The notes below the pieces were generated by a model. That model ran no database searches, was not told the origin of the DNA, and saw nothing but the letters and a program-made list of their open reading frames with translations. From Entamoeba invadens IP1 (taxonomy: Eukaryota > Evosea > Mastigamoebida > Endamoebidae), in assembly GCF_000330505.1 (NCBI RefSeq), contig NW_004191695.1, forward strand, positions 68,225-111,569: DNA of 43,345 nucleotides. The letters run 5' to 3'. The position numbers and the translations under genes are program-made. Positions 26,957 through 36,436 of the stretch are shown piece by piece. How positions within the stretch are numbered: position 1 is the stretch's first letter; each line of letters starts with the position of its first letter.

Positions 26957-29749
26957 TTATTTAAATCCATTTAAAAACAATTGGGTGTGTTGATTTTGGA
27001 AAAACATAGGTCGTGTTTGCCCAAACCCAAATGCTCGATTTTGTTGAGCATATTGGTCGTTCTGTGGCAATAACTGTTTGTTTTCAATGATATGAACATT
27101 TTCACAATTATCAAGTTGAACATTTTCATTTACTTTTATAGCAACAGAACACTCTTTACAATGCTCTAATACTACATGTGAAGTCTCACTTTCAATATTC
27201 AAAACAATATTTTCGCAGTGTTCACACTTCATTCCTTGAGCATTAACGTTTTGTTTTTCTTTAAAATCAGTGATATTTCTCTCAATCAATTCTTCTGAAC
27301 ATAGAGAATATAAATTCCGAGGGATGTGCGAATTGTCAATTTCCATCTTAACAACGGCATCTTTTTCAGAAAACTGTTGACCACTAAAATTGTTAATTGT
27401 TGTGTTTTTAATTATCAACATTTCTATTATGTTTCCAATTTGAAAATTAAGTGTTATAGATGAGTCGTACATTGAAATCGACCTATTGGCGCTATCCAAC
27501 ATAAAACCCAAATCTGTACACTTCTTAAATATGACATTGGGTGCGCCAAGTAGAATAAGGCCTCCCGGTGTTGGATTAATGTAATTCACAAGTTCATAAG
27601 TCCCACAAACGACACTGCGCAAATTCGATAAACTCCCGCAGTAATTTTCAATTTTAACAGAGTTTAAAATATCAATTTTTTGAATCAAATGAATTGACTT
27701 TCTGGGCGAACAAACACAATTTTTTAATAAAAAATTTGGATGGTCGATCACTACATCCTTTAAGTTGACAGTTTCAGTTTTTGTGTCCAAGTTGCCCATG
27801 TTATTATTGGTCATTCTTGAATATAATGAGACTAATTTATCTTTAGCCGTATTGTATTCTTCATAAGTCATCATCTCAGTGACACAAACATTATCTTTAT
27901 TGCTACTTTGAACTTTGTGAAAAATTGAATTGAGTTCTGATGGGAATTTAAAGGTTGAATTATTCGAAACAACACAATTTTTTATTGAGTCAAAATTGCC
28001 AACAAATTGAATGTTTTTAGAACTGTTAAGTGAAAGTGTTTCCAACTTGTTTGCTTCAAACAAAAATTCACAATTGTCGCAGTAATCAACTTTCAGAGTC
28101 GTACAATTTTCGAACGTATTTTTGAATACAAAATTGTTCATGTTAAATAAAAACACATTTTTTGTTTCTTTAAAACTTATTGGGATGAAGTCTTTGATTG
28201 AACAGAGTGTTATATTCTCTGCACTGATTTGATGTGAACTTGTCAGTTTTGATTTGTTCACAATCAAATTAATTACTTTGCTTGATACCGTTGGTTTGAC
28301 ACAATCATCAAGTGTTAATGAATTGATAACATTTTGTGTTGTCACACTTATATTTTGGCAACCTTTAAAATGCAATTTCAAGTCTTTGTCGTTCAAAAAC
28401 ACGAAATTTGTATTTGTGAACATATTAAAAGAAAAATCGTTGTGTTCTTCAGCGTCGATTGTCACCGTGCAATTATTCAATTGAATCATATTAATATCAT
28501 TGGCACAGTTTTTATTCACAAAAACGTCACAGTTGTTTGTGAATTCCAAATTTAACTTCTTCAACTGTTTTAACATCATAAAGTCAATTTCCTTTCTCAA
28601 ATTTTTAATTGACATTTCTTCAACACAAACAAATGGAAAATTTGGTATACTTTCCCACACCTTTTTATCACCTTTTCTGGTAGTTTTTACTTCACAAGCA
28701 AAGTTTTCAAGTGTGACCTTTTTTACTGAAGGACACGTGTTAGAAAATGTTATTTGCGTATTGACACTGATCACTTCTTTCACATTTAATATCTTTGGTA
28801 GTGTAAACTCGTTAGTATTATTACCCATTTCCATTTCGTTTCGTGGTTCTATGTATTCTATTTTCAAGACTTCAATTGTGTTATCCAACTGCATTTGTGA
28901 CATATCAATTCCATTGCCAACAAACTCTATTTGTGTCGGGTAACAATTACGAATGACACTTTCAAGTTTAGTCGTCTCTATCAATTTTCTAAATCCTGTT
29001 GTGTTGACTGTCACTAAACCGTTGTTACAGATTGGACGGAATGTGTCTAATACATCTAAAAATATCGTCGAAGTGTAATTCTTGCAGTTTGGCGTGAGAC
29101 TGACATATTGATCAAATCCCTTTTCATCAGACCAATCTATGTATATCTCACAGGAAAGTGTTTTAACGGCTTCGTTAATTTTCTCAAACATTTCAGAAGT
29201 TTCGTCTCGATCCCCCATATATGTCGTGTAACTCTTAAATGGTTGGAAGAACAAAAATGCCGTTTTAAACAACTTGTGTTGAACTTTAATGTCAACAGAT
29301 TCTTTTATATACAAGAGAAAGTTGTAAAATGTTCGGACTGTCATTTTGACTTTGGTAACATTGGAGTCGACTACAATTTTAAATATTTGTGAAAATATTT
29401 CTGGATTAATTTCAACGCTTTCCATCAAAATGAATGTGGTAAATTTACTACAAAATTCTGATGTTATCCAATCACTCGTTTCCTCATATGATACCAAGTA
29501 ATTTCTTATGAAAGTGGCTTTATTCAAAAGTTCTTTTGAAATATTAAATGAGTTGCAGTTGATGGTGTCAGTCGTGTGAATAGAACAAAATTTTTCAATG
29601 TCCTCTTTTGCAGTAAACCATGGATTTACTTTTAAACAAGAAATTGATTCACAAGCTTTGTGATTCACTTGAACAAAGTTTGCAACGTCTATCATCGTTG
29701 GAAGATGGAGGGAGACTTGTGCCAAATAAAACATTTCAAGGTGTTGCAT
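26957..29749 (-). CDS. Large protein with the LRR-family head but no BspA repeats
   Basis: A 930-residue, uninterrupted protein. The N-terminus (MQHLEMFYLAQVSLHLPTMI, then VQVNHKACESISCLKVNPWF) matches the head of the 936-residue BspA-like protein at 12299-15109. The body has many short Leu/Ile/Asn-rich units (such as NVKEVISVNTQITFSNTC and CENIVLNIESETSHVVLEHC), consistent with a degenerate LRR or beta-solenoid, but lacks the clear CFxxC 23-residue repeat. The C-terminus is Phe/Gln-rich (NRAFGFGQTRPMFFQNQH). There is no signal peptide or membrane helix. Function unknown. Intact across 2.8 kb, so probably under selection. The nearest upstream 500 bp on the coding side are AT-rich with no neighbour. 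Confidence 0.8.
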   Translation of the reverse strand: MQHLEMFYLAQVSLHLPTMIDVANFVQVNHKACESISCLKVNPWFTAKEDIEKFCSIHTTDTINCNSFNISKELLNKATFIRNYLVSYEETSDWITSEFCSKFTTFILMESVEINPEIFSQIFKIVVDSNVTKVKMTVRTFYNFLLYIKESVDIKVQHKLFKTAFLFFQPFKSYTTYMGDRDETSEMFEKINEAVKTLSCEIYIDWSDEKGFDQYVSLTPNCKNYTSTIFLDVLDTFRPICNNGLVTVNTTGFRKLIETTKLESVIRNCYPTQIEFVGNGIDMSQMQLDNTIEVLKIEYIEPRNEMEMGNNTNEFTLPKILNVKEVISVNTQITFSNTCPSVKKVTLENFACEVKTTRKGDKKVWESIPNFPFVCVEEMSIKNLRKEIDFMMLKQLKKLNLEFTNNCDVFVNKNCANDINMIQLNNCTVTIDAEEHNDFSFNMFTNTNFVFLNDKDLKLHFKGCQNISVTTQNVINSLTLDDCVKPTVSSKVINLIVNKSKLTSSHQISAENITLCSIKDFIPISFKETKNVFLFNMNNFVFKNTFENCTTLKVDYCDNCEFLFEANKLETLSLNSSKNIQFVGNFDSIKNCVVSNNSTFKFPSELNSIFHKVQSSNKDNVCVTEMMTYEEYNTAKDKLVSLYSRMTNNNMGNLDTKTETVNLKDVVIDHPNFLLKNCVCSPRKSIHLIQKIDILNSVKIENYCGSLSNLRSVVCGTYELVNYINPTPGGLILLGAPNVIFKKCTDLGFMLDSANRSISMYDSSITLNFQIGNIIEMLIIKNTTINNFSGQQFSEKDAVVKMEIDNSHIPRNLYSLCSEELIERNITDFKEKQNVNAQGMKCEHCENIVLNIESETSHVVLEHCKECSVAIKVNENVQLDNCENVHIIENKQLLPQNDQYAQQNRAFGFGQTRPMFFQNQHTQLFLNGFK

Positions 29750-30320
29750 TTTGTATTTAAATAAAATGAGTTTGTTTATATATCAAATAAAAATCATTTG
29801 CTCTTGTTATTACGAAGAAATATAATCATATTTAAAATATTATATTATCGAATTATTAACATTTTTATTAGACATAACTATTTACATTATTCAATTAAAG
29901 TCATTCTTCAAACCTTGTTTTTTGTCCTGCGTTGTCCCCAATTTTATATATTTAATTACTAAATATATCGGGAAATTTTTCGAAACAAAATAATCATTGT
30001 TTCAGTTTTTTACCGTTTTTAAAGATTCATAACCTAATTCCCAATTTTTAAAATATTTTTATTGGAAATAAAATTTAAAAACACACATAATGGTCGTCGA
30101 AAAGTAACCCAATAAACAATTCTTTTCAAAAATATATTTCAGATCAGCTCTTTTATAACATCCTGCAATGATAATTTAATATATATGATGGAATATAATG
30201 AAAGGTCAATAAGTTAACGCAAAAAGTTAGTTTGGGTTGATAAGAAGTATTCACACATTAAGAAAAAAATAACATAATGCAAAAAACATTTTAAATTAGA
30301 AAATGGGTAAAATTCATATG
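29750..30320. other. Intergenic, no gene seen
   Basis: Promoter side of the 930-residue gene. A 61-codon minus-strand frame overlapping 30214-30399 is in a different register from the kinase relic and is not convincing. Confidence 0.45.
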
Positions 30321-30908
30321 TTAATTTGTTGAATTGTCGGACTCTTTTTTGTGTTTTTTCTGGTTTAGAATTTCTGGTGCTATGTAAATTGGTGTTCAAA
30401 CACCCTTTGTGAATGTCACATTGGTTATCGGCACGTTGATTGTTTCATCACCACTTTCAATTGACTTCGTAACAAGTGCTTTTGTTGTGTTTATCTTTGT
30501 TGTGTAATTCAATGTCAAAAACAGTTCAAATTTTGATTCACACCCTTTATGGAGCGGCACAACACTCGGAATGATTTAAAGTGAAAACAGTTTAACATAT
30601 GCTTCCATAGACTTCTGCACCTTCATCTAACGTTCACTTGGATTGCCAACATATTAGAAATGTCGCGTCTCTTCACAATTTGATTTCTTCAATGTAAATA
30701 TTACAATCAACTATTATTGTGTTCACAACGACACCACCACGAAGACTCACACATTTCACATTCGTTTTATATTAAAAGTGGTAACTTTTGCCTCCAATGA
30801 TTTCATTGAAGATCTTTTGACAAAATACTGAACAAAATACAACCAATTCAACAACCGGTGTGATGACTAAAACAATTGATGAATTAAAAAATACCCACCA
30901 CACTGGGT
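30321..30908 (-). pseudogene. Transmembrane receptor kinase (TMK/TKL) relic
   Basis: Reading from 30908: a membrane-like segment (VWWVFFNSSIVLVITPVVEL), NVKCVSLRGGVVVNTIIVD, then in one register EETRHF-stop-YVGNPSER-stop-MKVQKSMEAYVKLFSL-stop-IIPSVVPLHKGCESKFELFL and TKSIESGDETINVPITN. This is the juxtamembrane region of Entamoeba receptor kinases, with its VGN..... and C..KFE.FL motifs. After a further stop comes TPIYIAPEILNQKKHKKESD, which is kinase subdomain VIII (GTPxYxAPE). The intervening kinase lobes are deleted. At least five in-frame stops show long decay. Known TMKs signal from the surface, but this copy cannot. Confidence 0.75.
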
Positions 30909-31130
30909 TCAAGTTGGAATATTATTTACTTATTATACAACAAAATATTTAATATATTGATAATACTTTAATTATAATTTGTAAAATCTTAAAACCTACA
31001 GATAAACACTTCATTGAACTTCTTATTGTATTTTTATCGTAAAACCCATATTTATGACCCCCACAAAAACGGGATAATTTCAATAATATTTATTTCGAAC
31101 ATTTCGTAAAAATAGAAAAACAGTAAATGG
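30909..31130. other. Promoter-side intergenic of the nitroreductase
   Basis: AT-rich, with no coding sequence seen. Confidence 0.4.
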
Positions 31131-31138
31131 TATAAAAA
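31131..31138 (+). promoter_or_regulatory. TATA-like box of the nitroreductase gene
   Basis: TATAAAAA about 30 nt before the ATG at 31165, preceded by GG as in the ferredoxin promoter. Fits the Entamoeba core promoter layout. Confidence 0.55.
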
Positions 31139-31164
31139 GAATAAGGACGAGAAAAAAACATCAA

Positions 31165-31923
31165 ATGAGTTGCTTGAAGATTAACACTGAGTTGTGCAGA
31201 GGATGCGGTATGTGTGCACGTGACTGCATAACACAGTGTCTCAAAGTGGAAAACCACAAGATCACGATTGTGGAAGAAGAAGCTTCAAACTGCTTTAAAT
31301 GTGGACACTGTGCTTCAATTTGTAAAAGCAAAGCAATCACTCTCTTCGAAAAACCACTTGAAAACGTTCCAGAAGGACATAAAGATGTCATAGACGCTAT
31401 TAAAACAAGAAGATCAACAAGATCTTTTAAAGGCCCAATCCCCAAAGAAGAGTTGACTGAACTTATCAATCTGACAAGATTCTCCCCTTCCGCCAAGAAT
31501 TGGAGACCAATCAAATATCTTGTAATAAATGAGCCAAAGCTAACAGATGTAATTAAAAAATTAAATGAAGTAGCATTGCAGATTCCAGAAATCGTTAATA
31601 TCTTTGGTAACTTTTTGAGTGTCGATTTGATCGTCAGAAAGGCTCCACATGTTGTTATTGCTTACGTCGACGACTCTCAAAACGTTTGGGCAAATGATGA
31701 CGGAACTATTGCTTTAACCCAACTTGAACTTGCAGCAACCAACAAAGGGTATGGCTCTCTTTGGTGTGGCTTGTTAAAGTTCATGTTTTCGTTCAATGAG
31801 TGTCTTGATATTGTTGGACTGAAAGGAAAGAAAGTGGTTGGGTGTTTAGCTATGGGTGTTCCTTTATACCACTACACCAGTCAAGTACCACGAGAGGATG
31901 TCCCTATCATCTTTTTGGAGTAA
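31165..31923 (+). CDS. Ferredoxin-nitroreductase fusion
   Basis: A 252-residue protein. Residues 1-60 are a 2[4Fe-4S] ferredoxin domain (C11, C14, C17, C21 and C43, C46, C49, C53). Residues about 75-250 are an FMN-dependent nitroreductase-fold domain, beginning IKTRRSTRSFKGPIPKEELT, the canonical RRSxR...pip FMN-phosphate site. They continue through FSPSAKNWRP, DDGTIALTQLELAATNKGYG and CLAMGVP. This is the architecture of Entamoeba NTR proteins that transfer electrons to nitro compounds, including metronidazole. The fused ferredoxin would feed the flavin. The gene is intact, has better codon quality than its surroundings and has a TATA-like box 30 nt upstream. Bacterial ancestry of this family is established, so ancient lateral transfer is likely. 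Confidence 0.95.
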   Translation: MSCLKINTELCRGCGMCARDCITQCLKVENHKITIVEEEASNCFKCGHCASICKSKAITLFEKPLENVPEGHKDVIDAIKTRRSTRSFKGPIPKEELTELINLTRFSPSAKNWRPIKYLVINEPKLTDVIKKLNEVALQIPEIVNIFGNFLSVDLIVRKAPHVVIAYVDDSQNVWANDDGTIALTQLELAATNKGYGSLWCGLLKFMFSFNECLDIVGLKGKKVVGCLAMGVPLYHYTSQVPREDVPIIFLE

Positions 31924-32307
31924 GTAGAGTGCTTCTTTAATTTCTGGGTCAAATATTAATAGTATAATAACTATAATTTTATTAAATAGATAACAAACAA
32001 ATATTAAATAGAAAACAATTGAAAAAATGATATTTTATATGAAATTTTTTATGTTAAAAACTTAAACATCTTAATGATTATAGTACTTATTTATTATTAA
32101 ATTATAATTATTAACTACAATAAAAAATAGAAATTATAAATTAAAATTATAATTATAATTATTTTATAGTTTTTTTTTATTATTTTAATATTATATATAG
32201 AAATGTTTTTTCAAAAATGAAAAATAAAGTCAAATAATAAACAGAAAGTTACAATGATGGAAAGAATGAAAAGACAAACAAGAATGAGTGAAAAAGGCAA
32301 AAGGCGG
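31924..32307. other. Intergenic, AT-rich
   Basis: No gene seen. Strong A/T runs throughout. Confidence 0.45.
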
Positions 32308-32316
32308 TTTATAAGG
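32308..32316 (+). promoter_or_regulatory. TATA-like element of the small gene
   Basis: TTTATAAGG, 24-32 nt before the ATG at 32340, in the same position as the boxes of the ferredoxin and nitroreductase genes. Confidence 0.45.
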
Positions 32317-32339
32317 GAGCGTCTAATAATCAAAACACA

Positions 32340-32543
32340 ATGGACTCAATCATCGAAGAAGAATATCAATACCCCTTTGAGCTTCTTATTGCTATCCAAA
32401 TGAACTTTGGAAAGAAAATTCCTCTTCAAATCATCAGAGACACACTTACAAGAAACAACAACGATCTTTTTATTTCACTCAAAGAAATAAATATGTCTAT
32501 GTCTAAAATTCAACAGAGAAAAGTTGCTGTTTTTGAGGAATAA
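32340..32543 (+). CDS. Small protein of unknown function, possibly UBA-like
   Basis: A 67-residue protein beginning MDSIIEEEYQYPFELLIAIQ with host-like codon use (CTT, ATC, AGA, AAC) and a well-placed TATA-like element, so I take it as a real gene. Residues about 12-50 read FELLIAIQMNFGKK, then LTRNNNDLFISLKEI. The three-helix spacing and the NN-D pattern are reminiscent of UBA/CUE ubiquitin-binding domains, but key residues are only loosely matched. No signal peptide or membrane segment. Neighbours give no hint. Confidence 0.65.
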   Translation: MDSIIEEEYQYPFELLIAIQMNFGKKIPLQIIRDTLTRNNNDLFISLKEINMSMSKIQQRKVAVFEE

Positions 32544-33010
32544 ATTGATCGGTTTTTTCACATCCTTTTTTAAAAAACAGTAGTTTATGTATAATATGTT
32601 TATCAATATTTTAACTATTATATTAATTTAATTATTTTAATTAAAATAACTATTAGCAATTCAAACAGTTCAAATACATAATAAATTGTTTTTAAAATAT
32701 AATAAACTAATATGGTTGTTTCTTTTGTTCATTAAAACTAAGACCAGAAGATCCATTCTATTACATTTAAAAGATTCCAGAAATAGAAGTCTTATCCGAC
32801 ATAATGGGCCTCTAAATTTATATTGATTATCATTGCGATTATCTTCCACCATTTACCGTGTTTTTTTCAAATAAATATGTAAATGTGTTTTTTTTATCAA
32901 TTTACTTTTGATTGACATTAATAATATAATTATAAATTAATTTTTTGAACTTAATATAAAATAATTATAACGAATATTTGATTTACTAAATTAAACTAAT
33001 AAAAAAGTCT
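32544..33010. other. Intergenic, no gene seen
   Basis: AT-rich promoter region of the BspA-like gene that follows. A 60-codon minus-strand frame at 32670-32852 has no support. Confidence 0.45.
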
Positions 33011-33829
33011 ATGGTAACTTTAGATTCATTTCACATAATGATTGTCTCAAAATACTTTATGTCGTTTTCCGACTTTGTCAATTTAGAAATAGTTTGCAAG
33101 AAGTTTAAAGGGAATATGGAAAAGTTCCATTTTAACCCAATTCCACTGACGAACAAAACAATAAAACATTTCCCATCCATTGAAACTCTCAATTTATGGA
33201 GCGAAAAAGATGAGACATTTGGAAATCACATCAAAACTATAATTCCTAAAAAGATGGTCTTTTCTGAAATATTAAAGTCGTTTTACCGTGTTAGAGTTTT
33301 CTATCCAATTACATACCAAGACTACTTGTTAAACATTAAAGGCGTGTTTATGTTCTTCAATGTTTGTTACACACAAGACAACAAAAACAGTTTTGGTAAA
33401 GTAATACCACAAAGTGTTACTTCACTTAACTTAAACTGCTATTACAACGACAATACTTTGAAATCAATAGACATCCCAAATCAAGTCTCTTTTATTGGAG
33501 GAAGTTGTTTTTATAGTTGCCAAAACCTTGTAAGAGTGGTGTTACCAAACAATCTTCGAGTGTTGCAACCGTATACATTTTGTCAATGCAACTCTCTTAT
33601 TGATATCAATATTCCAAATAGAGTCGTTTCAATTGGAAATAGCTGCTTCTACAATTGTAAGAAACTTGAAAGTGTAACATTGGGTAACTGTGTTACCAGT
33701 GTTGGTCAACAATGTTTTTATTGTTGCAAAAATTTAACAAAAATCAACACCAACAACAGTATTGTGGAAATAGGGTTTGAAGCGTTCAAATATTGCGATA
33801 AACTGGAGAATAATAAAATGCTAAAATGA
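33011..33829 (+). CDS. Short BspA-like leucine-rich-repeat protein
   Basis: A 272-residue protein. The N-terminal head (MVTLDSFHIMIVSKYFMSFS, VCKKFKGNM, FHFNPIPLTNKTIKHFP, LNLWSEKDETFG) occupies about residues 1-75. A linker runs to about 130. About five BspA-type repeats follow (FIGGSCFYSCQNLVRVVLPN, VSIGNSCFYNCKKLESVTLG), ending KYCDKLENNKMLK. It is intact but has few repeats compared with the 553-residue neighbour, so it may be a natural short member or a 3'-truncated one. Family members are thought to be surface LRR proteins. No signal peptide is visible. It lies in tandem with the next gene, with a MITE between them. Confidence 0.85.
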   Translation: MVTLDSFHIMIVSKYFMSFSDFVNLEIVCKKFKGNMEKFHFNPIPLTNKTIKHFPSIETLNLWSEKDETFGNHIKTIIPKKMVFSEILKSFYRVRVFYPITYQDYLLNIKGVFMFFNVCYTQDNKNSFGKVIPQSVTSLNLNCYYNDNTLKSIDIPNQVSFIGGSCFYSCQNLVRVVLPNNLRVLQPYTFCQCNSLIDINIPNRVVSIGNSCFYNCKKLESVTLGNCVTSVGQQCFYCCKNLTKINTNNSIVEIGFEAFKYCDKLENNKMLK

Positions 33830-33901
33830 GTTATTAATGTTATACATTTTCACCAATAATCAATATTATTAAAATTGATAACTAAGTTAGGCAATATACT
33901 A

Positions 33902-34128
33902 TAGTCTGTCTTAAAACGTTGTCTGCTTGTAAAATGTTGTCCATTTGAAAAAAATACACAAAATAAGTTTAAAAATTTGGGAATTAGAAAAAAATGTTGA
34001 AAAGCAAGTAAAAATTATGAAACGATGTTTTGGGAGTGTTTAGAACTGTTTCCCGAAATATTCCAGTTTTAATGGTTCAAAAACTCCTGTACAACTTTGG
34101 AGAGCGGACAACGTTTTCAGACTGACTA
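33902..34128. mobile_element. TA-flanked MITE between two BspA-like genes
   Basis: Inverted repeats of about 25 bp. The left end from 33902 reads TAGTCTGTCTTAAAACGTTG. The right end inward from 34128 reads TAGTCAGTCTGAAAACGTTG. TA lies outside each end (33900-33901 and 34129-34130). Length is 227 bp, non-coding. Confidence 0.75.
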
Positions 34129-34224
34129 TATTCATGTTTTTTAAAAAAAAGATGTCAAGATTCAAACCATACTATTTTTATTTGATTTTGAGTTTATAAA
34201 CATTTGTAAAATAACAAATACAAA

Positions 34225-35886
34225 ATGCAACAACTTGATGGATATCATATCATGATTGTTTCAAAGTACTTTTCGACAATTCTTGACTTCATCAAATTGC
34301 AATTTGTTTGTAAAAAGTTTTACAACAACATGGAGAAGTTCCATTACAATCCTGTAACATTAACAAACAAAACTGTCAGCTATTTTCCCCATCTTGAAAC
34401 TTTACACCTATATAGTAGATGCAGCCAGACATTTGGTAAAAAATACATATATTTAAAAAGATGGGACAAACCGCTTCTTTCTGAAGTGAAACGATCTTTT
34501 TATAAAACAGTCGTCTGGTTTCGAGTACCTTATGAAAATACGCTTGATCCAGCATACGCCACTTTTGACTTTAAAAATGTGAGTTGTACTCCTTTAACAA
34601 TGCAGATATGTAATGGAGAAATTCCTCCCATTGTGAATTCCTTAAAAAAGGAATGTTTTGTTAACAACACCAAAACAGGACTTTTTAGAATTCCAAACCA
34701 CATAACATCTCTTGGGAAAAAGTGTTTTTACAGCAGTAAAGCAACTTCTTTTTCACTTCCCACAACACTTAAAAAGATCAAATATTATTGTTTCTCATTG
34801 TGTTCATTGACTTCCATATCAATTCCTGACAGTGTCATTACTATAGGAAATTCGTGTTTTTATATGTGTTCAAATCTAGTTAACGTCACTCTTCCCGAGA
34901 GTTTATATCAACTTGGCGACTATTTTTTTAATTATTGCACTTCATTGAAAACAGTAAAAATTCCACCAACTGTGTCTGTGTTATGTTACAAATGTTTTGA
35001 ACACTGTTCTTCACTTTCATCTATTAATATACCAAATGGGGTATTATCTATTGAAAAATCGTGTTTTAGTTATTGCACTTCACTTAGTCAAATTTCACTT
35101 CCAAATACAGTTAACAACATTGGTGGTGGGTGTTTCAAAGGATGTTCTTCTTTGACTTCAGTAGAACTTCCCCTGTTAATTGCATCACTTGATAGTGAAG
35201 TATTCCAAAATTGTAGTAAACTGCCATACATTCATATACCAGGAAATGTGAAAGTTATTAAAAAACACTGCTTTGATTGTTGTGGTAAATTAAGTCAAAT
35301 TGAATTTTGTCACTCTATTACTGCGTTTGAAGAAAGTTGTTTTAATGGTTGTTGTGCTTTAACGGAATTGGAACTGCCCAAAACTGTTATTCGAATTTCA
35401 AATAATATGTTTGCACACTGCTTAAATATCAAAAATGTCATATTAAGTGATAATATTGTAGAAATACCAAATTATTGTTTTAATCAGTGTTCTTCACTTG
35501 TAGAAATACACATTCCTACTAAATGTGAAAAAGTTGGAGAATATTCATTTTCCTTGTGTATTTCATTACAACACGTCAGTATTCCAGACAGTGTCACTTC
35601 TATTGGAAATTATTGTTTTTATAATTGTGTTGAATTAAAATCTGTTACATTGCCTTGCAAGATTTTGAAACTTGGGGAGAATTGTTTTGAATCATGTAGT
35701 CAACTTTATAATGTCCAAAATTTGAATAAAATTGGTTCTTTTGATAAAAATGCATTTGTGGGATGCTACTCTTTTGATATAAGTCAATACACCAAACAAA
35801 AAAAGGCTGAAAAAGGATGTTCAGATAAACAGAAAAAGGGAAAGAAAGGGGAGAATACATCTAAAAAAGGAAATAAAAAACACTAA
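34225..35886 (+). CDS. BspA-like leucine-rich-repeat protein with basic tail
   Basis: A 553-residue protein. The head (MQQLDGYHIMIVSKYFSTIL, VCKKFYNNM, FHYNPVTLTNKTVSYFP) covers about residues 1-75. From about residue 130 to 525 there are some 16 consecutive 23-residue BspA repeats with the CF..C..L..I.IP..V..IG signature (for example SCFYMCSNLVNVTLPESLYQ and HVSIPDSVTSIGNYCFYNCV). The last 25-30 residues are a Lys/Gly-rich tail (QTKQKKAEKGCSDKQKKGKK). The basic tail is not in the other copies here. Complete and intact, this is the best candidate in the window for an expressed family member. A surface or adhesive role is inferred from characterised BspA-like proteins of E. histolytica. Confidence 0.9.
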   Translation: MQQLDGYHIMIVSKYFSTILDFIKLQFVCKKFYNNMEKFHYNPVTLTNKTVSYFPHLETLHLYSRCSQTFGKKYIYLKRWDKPLLSEVKRSFYKTVVWFRVPYENTLDPAYATFDFKNVSCTPLTMQICNGEIPPIVNSLKKECFVNNTKTGLFRIPNHITSLGKKCFYSSKATSFSLPTTLKKIKYYCFSLCSLTSISIPDSVITIGNSCFYMCSNLVNVTLPESLYQLGDYFFNYCTSLKTVKIPPTVSVLCYKCFEHCSSLSSINIPNGVLSIEKSCFSYCTSLSQISLPNTVNNIGGGCFKGCSSLTSVELPLLIASLDSEVFQNCSKLPYIHIPGNVKVIKKHCFDCCGKLSQIEFCHSITAFEESCFNGCCALTELELPKTVIRISNNMFAHCLNIKNVILSDNIVEIPNYCFNQCSSLVEIHIPTKCEKVGEYSFSLCISLQHVSIPDSVTSIGNYCFYNCVELKSVTLPCKILKLGENCFESCSQLYNVQNLNKIGSFDKNAFVGCYSFDISQYTKQKKAEKGCSDKQKKGKKGENTSKKGNKKH

Positions 35887-36436
35887 AAGTGATTTTCTTT
35901 TGTTTTTATAAGAATACTATAATAATATATTGATATGTTTAAATTATTAATATTCTATTTAATTATATTTTAATTATTATTATTTAATTAAAAAAACTGG
36001 AAAACATCAAATGTTAAAAGTCTGTATTCACAATAGGAAGAGTGAGGTTATTTATATTATATTTTACAAAAAAAGTCTGTTGTCAAAACCCCAAACAGTC
36101 AAACAATTTAAGGTATTGTTCATATACCAAAATGCGTCGAAGTTTAGAGAATTTAAAGATTAGAATTTCTCACACGACTTGTAAAATAAACTCAACATAA
36201 TAATAGACAAAGTTTATTTTTTTTTCATTTGGTATTTTCCTAAAATGTGTTTTTATATTTAAAATTATAATATTTAATGTGTTAATAGTAAGTATGGACA
36301 TAGTGATAGAATAAAGGAAAGTTAACGAAAAACGTTCTTTGTGAATTAGGGACGTCCTCCCGCTATTTAAAAATGTCCCCTCTGTGTATAAAAACGTCCT
36401 TTGAATTATTTTTGTGTCTGAAGGGTTTTAAAACTA
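35887..36436. other. Intergenic, no gene seen
   Basis: AT-rich. Around 36349-36410 short ACGTCC/TGTCCC motifs repeat irregularly, with no element boundaries visible. Confidence 0.4.

Noticed and set aside
28254..29392. Several plus-strand frames of 73-147 codons
   Set aside because: They are shadows of the intact 930-residue minus-strand gene.
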